Notes under the pieces: generated by a model
What the model was told of the DNA's origin: nothing
Database searches by the model: none
Seen by the model: the letters and a program-made list of their open reading frames with translations, nothing else
Made by a program: the position numbers and the translations under genes
In this document: piece by piece, positions 8,138-14,940 of the stretch
How positions within the stretch are numbered: position 1 is the stretch's first letter
Layout: each line of letters begins with the position of its first letter
From: Prorocentrum cordatum
Lineage: Eukaryota; Sar; Dinophyceae; Prorocentrales; Prorocentraceae
NCBI GenBank assembly: GCA_963575745.1
Contig: CAUYUJ010019862.1
Span: 1 to 20,000 of the forward strand
Length of the DNA: 20,000 nt
Reading direction: 5' to 3'

Positions 8138-8289
8138 GTTACTGCAGACCTTCGTTCAATACCCTCGTTCCGACCGCTTCTTCACGCCACTCGATGTCTC
8201 CCGACTGCTCGACACGGGGTCCCTGGATGTCCGATCCCTCCCCCAAGGCCGGCCTTGCGTCCTGAGCCATTGTCTGACGGTCCCAGGGT
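8138..8289. other. Spacer between duplicated segments
   Basis: About 150 bp without a recognisable feature. Confidence 0.5.
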
Positions 8290-8486
8290 CTGGTGTTGTG
8301 GATGCCACGACAATGGACACCCGAACAGTCCTCTCATTGAATTTAACATGTGTTTAAAATGTCGGAAAATATTATAAACATGGTTTAAACATGTGTTTTA
8401 CATGTTTCAAACATGTTTAACACATGTTTTAGACATCTGGAAATTATTTGGCAACATGCTGCCTCTCCATTGACTGTCCTCCACAA
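8290..8486. repeat. Tandem-duplicated segment, copy 2
   Basis: Second copy of 7941-8137. The AT-rich core here is more palindromic, for example AAACATG.TTTAAACATGTG and ACATGTTTCAAACATGT. Confidence 0.9.
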
Positions 8487-8694
8487 GTCTGGTGAGGGCC
8501 CACGGAAGCCGAAAAGGGCCGACAAAAATCCCAGCGCGATGTGCTCACGACGCGAGCAGGTGCAGCTCTCGGGTCACAGCCCGGGCCGCGGGCGGCCGCC
8601 CTGGTCGACCCGGGCACCTCCAGAACGCCCTCGGCGAGGCGCAGCCGCTGAACGCGCCCCGTGGTGGGAAGACCTCCAGGAGCAAGGGCTCCCA

Positions 8695-8850
8695 ACTTCG
8701 CGCTTCGCGCTGCGCGAAGCACGAAGTGCGAATAACTTCGCGCTCTCGCGCCGCCTCCCAGGGGAGAAGAGGAGGATGAGGAGGAATCGGAGCCGAACCG
8801 CGAAGCGCGACGCGAGAATAACTTCGCGCCCTCGAGGGCGCCCTCGAGGA
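8695..8850. repeat. Cluster of TTCGCG hairpins
   Basis: ACTTCGCGCTTCGCG at 8695-8709 pairs with 8713-8727 (14 of 15 bases) across a 3-base loop. GAATAACTTCGCGC occurs twice downstream, CGCGAAG and CTTCGCG pair again near 8800-8827, and CGCCCTCGAGGGCG is a perfect palindrome near 8825-8840. The arrangement could be structured RNA or small foldback DNA; no known RNA family is recognised. Confidence 0.7.
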
Positions 8851-9021
8851 GGCGGGCGAAAGCGCCGGCACGCCTGCGAACTCCACCTCCTGGCGCGCGC
8901 CGCCAGCACATGTCCACGTCCACCGCCGCGGGGGCGGGCCCCAAGGACGGCCTCCGAGGCCGTGGACGCGTGGACCTACGAAGGGGCCCTGGGACGCACA
9001 AAGAGAATGGACACGGATCAC
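8851..9021 (+). other. Run-in to the 315-bp array, with dispersed repeat copy 3
   Basis: GAAGGGGCCCTGGGACGCACAAA at about 8980 resembles the start of the dispersed repeat at 11843 and 12581. The 315-bp units that follow share its C-rich/CATATTTTCC core, suggesting the array grew from a copy of this repeat. Confidence 0.55.
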
Positions 9022-9942
9022 AGTCTCCCCCATGCCTTCCCCTACTCTCTCGTTCCTTGTCCTCCCCCCCCCCCGCCCCCACTTCCCGTATTTTCCCTAT
9101 CTTTTCCTGGGAGTCGCGAAAGAACCGTCCCTGCGTGTTTCTGTTGTTGTCCCTCCTGGACGTCTTTCGGCGGTGGACGAATATCCCTGTAGTAAACCTC
9201 CCCTCAGTGGAAGCGACCTGGGGCCGAAATCGACGGACCTGGACCCGCAGAAATGACGGCCGCGACACCCTCTCGCGAATCGAAAACGGCCAATTCGCTT
9301 ATCGACGTGTCAGGGTAGGAGGTCTGTCCACCCCCGAGTCTCCCCCATACCTTCCCCTACTTTCTCGTCCTTTGTCCTCCCCCCCGCCCCCAATTCCCAT
9401 ATTTTCCCCATATTTTCCTGGGAGTCGTCGATGCATCGTGCCTGCATGTTTCTGCTGTTGTCCCTCCTGGACGTCTTTCGGCGGTGGACAAACCTCCCTT
9501 TAGTAAACCTCCCCTTAGTGAAAGCGACCCAGGGCCGAAATCGACGGACCTGGACCGCAGAAATGACGGCCGCGACACCCTCTCGCGAACCGAAAACAGC
9601 CAATTCGCTAGTCGACGTGTGCAAGGGTTAGGAGGTCTGTCCAACCCCCGAGTCTCCCCATACCTTCCCCTACTTTCTCGCCTTTGTCTCCCCCCCGCCC
9701 CCAATCCCATATTTTCTCCAGATTTTCCTGGGAGTCGTCGATGCATCGTGCCTGCATGTTTCTGCTGTTGTCCTCCTGGACGTCTTTCGGCGGGGACAAA
9801 CCCCCTTTAGTAAACCTCCCTTATGTGAAAAGCGGAACCAGGCCGAAACGACGGACCTGGACCGCAGAAATGAAATGGCGGCGCGGACACCCTCTCGCGA
9901 ACCGACAAAACAGCCAATTTCGCTAGTCGACGTTGTCAGGGG
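9022..9942. repeat. 315-bp tandem array, ~3 units
   Basis: AGTCTCCCC(C)AT marks unit starts at 9022, 9337 and 9651, spacings 315 and 314. Each unit holds a C-rich tract, CATATTTTCC, TTTTCCTGGGAGTCG, TGTTTCTG.TGTTGTCC, GGACGTCTTTCGGCGG, CGCAGAAATGACGGCCGCG, and ends GTCGACGTGT.AGGGTAGGAGGTCTGTCC. The third unit is rich in small indels. Its tail resumes at about 10214 after the interrupting element. Confidence 0.93.
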
Positions 9943-10213
9943 TACTACCCTCGTCAAAAATTAACCTCAACAGTTGCTGGCACGTCATTTCGATTTCGGC
10001 GCGCCCCTCAATGTCGACACGCCGCCCCTTCAATGTCGGGGCGAGGGCAAAGATAGTCTGACCGAAGTTGACTCGAAAGTTTGTCGTCGACCGACATTGG
10101 AGGGGCGGCGCATGCAAGTACCCCGCACTCATCGATACTCGTCCCCAGATCTTCCGACAAGCAGTTCAAACACGTCAGACATTTTTTTGGGTTCATTTTC
10201 GACGAGGGTTGTA
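9943..10213. mobile_element. 271-bp TIR element inserted in the array at TA
   Basis: The left end TACTACCCTCGTCAAAAATT and the reverse complement of the right end TACAACCCTCGTCGAAAATG agree at 21 of 24 positions when AACC is included. A second, nested inverted repeat lies inside (10020-10039 with 10091-10110, 19 of 20). Array sequence stops at GTCAGGGG on the left and resumes at AGACGTCTGTCCACCCCCGAG on the right; uninterrupted units read GTCAGGGTAGGAGGTCTGTCC there. The insertion point is therefore a TA dinucleotide present on both sides of the element, as for Tc1/mariner-type elements and their MITEs. No transposase is encoded. Confidence 0.85.
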
Positions 10214-10387
10214 AGACGTCTGTCCACCCCCGAGTTCCTCGGGCGGGGGCGCCGGGCTCCTTCCGAGCGCTCGCGGCCCCCCCTGCCGCCGGGGCCCCCC
10301 GCGCAGGCGGCGCGCTCGCACGGGGGGCGGCCGGGGACGGGGCCGCCCGGGCGCTCCGGGCGCCCGGCCTCAAATGAGCCCTGCGTT
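10214..10387. other. Array tail, then very GC-rich stretch
   Basis: The first ~25 bases complete the interrupted 315-bp unit. The rest is nearly all G and C with short palindromes (for example CCGGGCGCTCCGGGCGCCCGG). No gene is supported. Confidence 0.6.
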
Positions 10388-10505
10388 CCACCACCACCAC
10401 CAGAATGCTGAGGAGGGAGGAAGGAGGAGGAGGAGGAGGAGCAGGAGGGAAGGAGGAGGAGGAGGAGGAGGACCCCCCCCCATCCAACTTCTGGTGGTGG
10501 TGGTG
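10388..10505. repeat. GGA microsatellite framed by CCA/TGG inverted ends
   Basis: CCACCACCACCAGAA on the left pairs with TTCTGGTGGTGGTGG on the right, enclosing a GGA/GGAGCA run at about 10407-10473 and a C-tract. A third related end, CAACTTATGGTGGTGGG, sits at 10984-11000 after the next GGA tract. Confidence 0.75.
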
Positions 10506-10637
10506 GGAAACACGCCCATCAGCCTCGGCCCCCGGCGGCGCCCGGCACGGCTCCAGGTGGCCCTCGGCGGGAGGGCCTGGAACCCGTGGGGGGGTCCCCC
10601 TCCTCGCCGACGGGCGGACAGGCCAGGGGGCCGCAGG

Positions 10638-10713
10638 ATGGCCCAAGGGGGGGCCCTCCCTGGGCGGCCCTCGAGGCCCACGACCCGGGCGCGGACAGAG
10701 GGCTTGCCTGGCC
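10638..10713 (-). repeat. Duplicated 76-bp segment, copy 1
   Basis: Nearly identical to 11001-11075, differing at only a few positions. Both run from ATGGCCCAAGGGGGG to AGAGGGCTTGCCTGGCC on the plus strand. This copy lies just downstream of the spliced-leader relic when read on the minus strand. Confidence 0.9.
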
Positions 10714-10719
10714 TTGCCA

Positions 10720-10757
10720 CCCGTAGCTGGGCTCGCTTGAGCCAAAATGGCTACGGG
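10720..10757 (-). other. Dinoflagellate spliced-leader relic within a hairpin
   Basis: Read on the minus strand, 10756-10736 matches the last 21 bases of the 22-nt dinoflagellate spliced leader without a mismatch (starts CCGTAGCC, ends GGCTCAAG). The next bases are CG, not the GT donor expected of a spliced-leader RNA gene, so it is more likely a genomic relic of a processed mRNA. The flanking 10721-10734 on the plus strand (CCGTAGCTGGGCTC) looks like a shortened second leader in inverted orientation. Together they form an 8-bp stem (10720-10727 with 10750-10757) and an inner 5-bp GGCTC/GAGCC stem with a 4-base loop. Confidence 0.85.
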
Positions 10758-10902
10758 GGAGGAGGAGGAGGAGGAGGAGGAGGAGGAGAGGAGGAGGAGG
10801 AGGAGCGAGGAGGAGGGGTAGGAGGAGCAGGAGGAGGAGGGAGGAGGGGAGGAGAGGAGGAGGAGGAGGAGCAGGAGGAGGAGGAGGAGGAGGAGGAGGA
10901 GA

Positions 10903-10941
<39 letters not shown>

Positions 10942-10973
10942 AGGAGGAGGAGGAGGAGGAGGAGGAGGAGGAG
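10757..10973. repeat. GGA / GGAGCA microsatellite
   Basis: Long GGA run with AGGAGC hexamers at about 10908-10940. It starts directly next to the spliced-leader relic. Poly-Glu, poly-Leu and poly-Pro frames across it are artefacts. Confidence 0.95.
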
Positions 10974-11000
10974 GACCCCCCTCCAACTTATGGTGGTGGG

Positions 11001-11075
11001 ATGGCCCAAGGGGGGCCCTCCCCGGGAGGCCGTCGAGGCCCACGACCCGGGCGCGGACAGAGGGCTTGCCTGGCC
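11001..11075 (-). repeat. Duplicated 76-bp segment, copy 2
   Basis: Second copy of 10638-10713. Its flank lacks the spliced leader: on the minus strand GGCCAGGCAAGCCC is preceded by GAGACACG rather than by the leader-bearing sequence. Confidence 0.9.
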
Positions 11076-11172
11076 GTGTCTCCCGCGAAGCGGTGCGTCT
11101 CAACCTCCTCGCTGACAGATCGAATTAGATGCTTAAATGCTTCCTCTGCGCGTGTCTGTTCGCTCTGACGTG

Positions 11173-11402
11173 GCATATGGCAGAGGCCATGTCCTCGAGA
11201 CTGGAATTTCGACATGCCAACCGCCTGGGGAGCCGAGGTTCCAGGACCGCAGGGGGCGGCGGTGGATAAAGATACGCTGAGTACCCACCATGCTCGAAGA
11301 TATCCATACCCACCGACTCCCGAGGAGGTGAAGGAGGATCGGCTTCCCGGGCGGTGGATGTGTAGAAATCCCAGCCTCGAAATTATCATGTTCAGGATAT
11401 CG
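11173..11402. mobile_element. Foldback element, ~230 bp
   Basis: Two arms of about 105-115 bp meet near 11287. Paired blocks include CGAG.CTGG.ATTTC (11196 onward against 11379 backward), CC.ACCGCC.GGG.AGCCGA, CGGTGG.TA..GATA and a central GAGTACCCACCATG palindrome. Pairing keeps one register (positions sum to 22575), so net indels between the arms are zero. A 13-bp direct repeat CGCTCTGACGTGG lies at 11161-11173 and 11439-11451, but the right one is 36 bp beyond the arm, so it is not a clean target duplication. Confidence 0.75.
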
Positions 11403-11842
11403 CAAGTACGATGACCCCGTAGCATGTGTCAACACGTGCGCTCTGACGTGGGCTCACAGGCCAATTGCCTGACAGGATCGATTATGCTAGCTTGGCGTAT
11501 GAGGGACCTGGAGGGCGCGACAATGTGACTCACAGATACATGTACAAAGACAGGGACATTCAGGGAAGCACGACGCTTAGAAGCTCCAGTGCACCGAATT
11601 ATGACTCGCGCGCCGAATTGCTCTAAACTAAACTCATGCAAATTCGCGGGGAAAGAGGGGGGGCACGCGTGGAGAGGGAGAGAGAAAGGGAGGGTTTCTT
11701 TTGGACTGCTGCAGGCTAGGCCCCCGAAAAGACTAACATGCTGGATGAACAAGCAGAACGAAATTATGGTAGACCGTGGACGGGCACGCGAGGCACGCGC
11801 AGGAACTCGAAAACCGACGCTGCAAAACCAGCGCGCACTTTT
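11403..11842. other. Mixed-composition stretch, no gene recognised
   Basis: Less repetitive than most of the window. A minus-strand frame is open from about 12115 to 11429 but includes the dispersed repeat and has no recognisable domain. The plus strand has only short frames. Confidence 0.5.
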
Positions 11843-12004
11843 GAAGGGGCCCCAGGACACACAAATAAATGCACACAAATAACAATGTCCCCCATATTTT
11901 CCCATCTTTGTTGGTTTTTGTCTTGCCCCCACTTCCCATATTTTTGCACATTTTCCTGGGAGTCGACGATTAATTGTGTCTGTGTGTTTCTTTCCCCCCC
12001 CCCC
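11843..12004 (+). repeat. Dispersed ~160-bp repeat, full copy A
   Basis: Starts GAAGGGGCCCCAGGACACAC and passes through AATAAATGCACACAAAT, TCCCCCATATTTTCCC, TTGCCCCCACTTCCCATA and TTTTCCTGGGAGTCGACG to AATTGTGTCTGTGTGTTTC, ending in a C-run. Copies or halves occur at 3626, 5931, about 8980 and 12581, all on the plus strand. Confidence 0.92.
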
Positions 12005-12226
12005 CGAATTTTGCAATACCCGTACAAACGGCACGAGCGCAAACGCTCCTGCCAGGATCGGGCGAGAAGCAACACGCATGGCGGGTGCCACCAGCCGCGG
12101 CCTCTCCCACAGCACGACTAACCCCTCCGCCCCGTCGGAAAGACGGATGAGCAGCTCCTCAAAATCCGGTTGTGGGAGCGCCGGAGAAAAAAACAGCCAT
12201 CAAGCGTCTTCGCTAAAACAGGGCTA
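12005..12226. other. Stretch without supported gene
   Basis: No motif or repeat family recognised; short overlapping frames only. Confidence 0.5.
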
Positions 12227-12357
12227 GGATCGGGATAAATCGCTCCAGAGCGTTCCTGAGCGCTCTCAGAGCGTTCCGGCACGCTCTGGAGCGGCCGCGG
12301 CGCCCAATACATCCTCCAAACCCGCCGATTCTCAGAGATTTCGAGTTATCCCGATCC
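12227..12357. mobile_element. Nested foldback, 131 bp
   Basis: The outer arms GGATCGGGATAAATCG (12227-12242) and its complement at 12342-12357 agree at 15 of 16 bases. Inside, CGCTCCAGAGCG (12241-12252) is perfectly complementary to 12282-12293, and CTGAG-CGCT-CTCAG forms a third small stem between them. It could extrude as a cruciform or be transcribed as a stable hairpin. Confidence 0.75.
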
Positions 12358-12401
12358 GATTTTGTCCCGATCTTCGCGTCGTTTTATTCGCGCCCGAGGG
12401 G

Positions 12402-12620
12402 ATGGAACCCGTCCGCGCGACTAGGTCTAAGGGAAAATTCACAGACGCCGCCTCAACCGTGGGCGGCGGCCTGGAGATCACACCGTCGGCGAGGCCACCT
12501 CCCACGAGCGTGCGCCGAGGAGTCCGCCGAGCCCGCCGCCTCGACCGAAGGGAGCCGCCAGGATGGCATCGGCGGCGAATGAAGGGGCCCCAGGACAGAC
12601 AAATAAATACACACAAATAA
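12402..12620 (+). CDS. Candidate first exon or small ORF, unknown product
   Basis: A frame of 72 codons starts at a true ATG (MEPVRATRSKGKFTDAAS) and has codon use more protein-like than most frames nearby: GGC, GCC, GTG and CTG predominate and the residue mix is balanced. From about residue 60 it enters dispersed repeat copy B and ends inside it, so only about 12402-12580 would be genuine exon. No domain is recognised. Frames on the other strand overlap, and GC-rich DNA favours open frames by chance. Confidence 0.22.
   Translation: MEPVRATRSKGKFTDAASTVGGGLEITPSARPPPTSVRRGVRRARRLDRREPPGWHRRRMKGPQDRQINTHK
12523..12580 (+). repeat. ~59-bp direct duplication, left copy
   Basis: Matches 12745-12803 (shared CTCGACCGAAGG and TGGCATCGGCGGC). 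The two copies abut the dispersed repeat on either side. Confidence 0.8.
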
Positions 12621-12744
12621 AAACATTCCCCATATTTTCCTATATTTTCTGGGTTTCTGTCTTCCCCCCCAACTTCCCATATTTTCCCATATTTTCTGGG
12701 GGATCGACGATTAATTGTGTCTGTGTGTTTTTTTCCCTCCTGAA
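12581..12744 (+). repeat. Dispersed ~160-bp repeat, full copy B
   Basis: Closely similar to copy A. Its C-rich/CATATTTTCC block is internally doubled (about 12626 and 12675). It lies exactly between two ~59-bp direct copies of the neighbouring sequence. Confidence 0.92.
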
Positions 12745-12803
12745 TCCCGCCGATCCCGCCACCTCGACCGAAGGAGAGGGCGTCAGAGTGGCATCGGCGG
12801 CAA
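12745..12803 (+). repeat. ~59-bp direct duplication, right copy
   Basis: Right-hand partner of 12523-12580, with about one fifth of positions changed. Confidence 0.8.
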
Positions 12804-13501
12804 AATCGGATCCTTCGCGCAGCACTGCCGCCTCGCACCCCGCACGCCAGCAGAGGCGAGGGCGCACCGACGCGGAAGAGTCGGGAGCAGGCGCCGGGCG
12901 ATCCTCGACCGAAGGAGGCACTCTCAAAACCTGGCCACTGTCCCCACCGAATCCGAGAGCGGGCGTTACCGACTCATGCGTGACCAGAAGATCATCGACA
13001 ACTGGGCAACATGTAAGATTGGGCGTCGAAGTCGCGGCGGAAGCCGCCTGCCTCGGCGAGCCTCAGGCGGAGGCCCGGGTCGAATGTGCACTTGAAGGGC
13101 GATCCTCAGAAAGAGGCTCAGTCAAACGTGCGCTTGAAAAAAATGATGCAAGTGCTGGGCGAGCCTCAGACGGAGGATCAGCCGGAAGTGCAGTTGCGGA
13201 AGAATCTGCAAGATCCTCAAGTTTCCTACGTCTCCTCCGCCGGCGCGCACGATCGCCGATGAAGAACTCCTCGACCTTCACACAGCCCCCTCCTCCTTGG
13301 AGGGTTGCGCACGAACTGTGCCGGCGGAGGCGACGGCAGCACTGGCGCCGCGGCGATGTTCGAGGCAGCCCCCGCCGGCGGGGGGCCATCGGCCACGCGG
13401 TCTCACGATCAGTGCCCACGGAGGCGGCGGCGGCATCGCCGCAGCGCAGAGTGCTGCTCGAGGCAGCCTCCGCTGGAGGGGGTGCCGGTGGCCACTCCTG
13501 A
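12745..13501 (+). CDS. Candidate coding stretch with 14-residue repeats
   Basis: The plus frame that reads STEGEGVRVASAAKS near 12764 stays open to a TGA at 13499-13501. It contains in-frame related units at 13055 (GEPQAEARVECALE), 13097 (GRSSERGSVKRALE) and 13157 (GRASDGGSAGSAVAE), with a weaker GRSSTEGG at 12896. In-frame repeats could mark a low-complexity protein, but they could equally be a 42-bp minisatellite. No start codon, domain or splice site is convincing. The frame ends just before the foldback at 13510. Confidence 0.2.
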
Positions 13502-13509
13502 CTACCTAC

Positions 13510-13655
13510 CAGACCACCCCAACCCAACCCGAAGACCCGAAATTCGGGTTGGGGGGGGTAAGGGCTCCACATGTGTTTTGTTCAGTGTTTCCCGACCCCC
13601 CCCACTGGAAATCGAGGGTAAACCTGAGCATTCGGGTTGGGTTGGCTTGGTGGGT
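13510..13655. mobile_element. Foldback element with CCAACCCAACCCGAA arms
   Basis: The 15-base arms at 13519-13533 and 13631-13645 are perfectly complementary, and outward bases (ACCACC against GGTGGG) pair partly. Inside are an ACCCGAA-A-TTCGGGT quasi-palindrome and complementary G8 and C9 runs. It brings stop codons into a frame open on both sides. Confidence 0.72.
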
Positions 13656-14323
13656 GGCGAACTCCTTGCAGCCCATCCTGGCCTCCTCCGAGACGGGCGC
13701 CGTTCGGCTTCCTCGCCCTGCGCCCCTGGGGGCGCCGCCACGCGCCCTGGGCGCCTCGGCCGCCGCAGGAGCCGCAGCAGGCGGCGTCGGAGTCACCATC
13801 GCCCCCGGAGCAGCAGGCGGCTGCGGCCGCGCCTCCGGCGAAGCTGCCGGCAGGGGCGCCGGACCTCCGCGCCCTCATTGAACGCCTCCAGGACCGCGGG
13901 GCTGCGCCGGCCTCGCCGGGCCCAGGGCGTGCGCGCCTCCATCTGCCTGGGGAGCCATCGGGGGCTGCAAGCGGCACGGGGCCCACCTGCTCCGGGCTGG
14001 CCTCCACAGCGGCCTCCGGAGCCGCAGGCGGGGCCGGCAGCGCCTGCCTGGCACTGCTCGGCCGACGCCGAAGCCACAGCGACCTCCTCCAAGCGGTGCC
14101 ACCTCCGCAGGCGTTTCACTGGCCGAACCACTGCCTCCGGCTCCAGCGGCAGGGAGGCTGGCGCCGGATGCCGCTGGTCCCGCCCCTTGCTGAACTCCCT
14201 GTCCACCACATCGAAAGGGCTCTATATCCCCGGCGGCGGCGGCGCCAGCGAAAACGACGAGCCCGATGGCGTCGTTGGAGACCCGAAGCACTGCGTGAAC
14301 TCGTGAATGCGGGTGCCGAGTGA
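13656..14323 (+). CDS. Candidate exon region, unknown product
   Basis: GC-rich stretch with two competing protein-like frames. One is open from before 13656 to a TGA ending at 14323, with a Gln/Ala/Pro-rich part and then a helix-like DLRALIERLQDR (about 13862-13897). The other ends at a TGA at 14306 after SLSTTSKGLYIPGGGG and ENDEPDGVVGDP. Both show GC-ending codons. They may be exons of one gene joined by unrecognised introns, or composition artefacts. No homologous family is recognised. Confidence 0.22.
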
Positions 14324-14379
14324 GGCGCCCAACAACTGACGCGGCACGATGAAACGCATGCGCCGAGGCCAAGCAAACG

Positions 14380-14547
14380 TACACCTTAGGCGATGCTCAA
14401 GAAAACCCAAGTTTTCGGCCAGAGTCTCGATTATTCTTAAGTTTTCAATATAAATCCCAAGATGTTGATAGAAGTTCTGGGTTTTATTCCGTTTCTGAGA
14501 CTATTAATTTCTTAACCCATGATTTCTTAAGCATTTCGCAGGGTGTA
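14380..14547 (-). mobile_element. 168-bp TIR element (MITE), TACACCCT family
   Basis: Starts TACACCTTAGGCGATGCTC and ends, reverse-complemented, TACACCCTGCGAAATGCTT. The inverted ends extend about 25 bp, and the arms stay loosely complementary further in. Outer edges are TA. It is the inverted relative of the two parts of the long form at 6287-7769. AT-rich compared with its surroundings; no coding capacity. Confidence 0.82.
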
Positions 14548-14687
14548 GGCTCTCACCTCCTCTTGCGCGGCGCCATAGGCACCGCACCCCAAGGCGCAGC
14601 AAACGTTCACCGGGAGGCGGACGCAGGAAATTGCCTGAGTCCGAGCCTCGAGCGCCTGGGGCTCGAGCCACAGGGGCTACGGAGGAG

Positions 14688-14940
14688 AGGGAGAAAGAGA
14701 GAGAAAGAGAGAGAGAGAGATATATATAGAGAGAGAGAGAGAGACAAAAACATGAACAACAGAACAAGAACAAACAAACAAATTAAAAGGGAGAGAGATA
14801 GAGAGAGAGAACAAAAAAAAGAGAGAGAGACAAATGAAGAGAAAGAGAGAGAGAGAGAGAGAACAACACAGAGAGAGAGAGAGACGGAGAAAGAGAGAGA
14901 GAGAGAGAGACGGAGAAAGAGGGAGGGAAGGAGGGAGAGG
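14688..14940. repeat. (GA)n purine tract
   Basis: AGAGAG runs with AAAG, GGAG and one TATATATA break. They encode Arg-Glu alternations on the plus strand and Ser/Leu-rich sequence on the minus strand, an effect of the dinucleotide. Confidence 0.95.

Noticed and set aside
10736-10756. Functional spliced-leader RNA gene
   Set aside because: The bases after the leader are CG rather than GT, and no downstream leader-RNA body is recognised.
11161-11451. 13-bp direct repeat as target duplication of the foldback
   Set aside because: The right copy lies 36 bp outside the paired arms.
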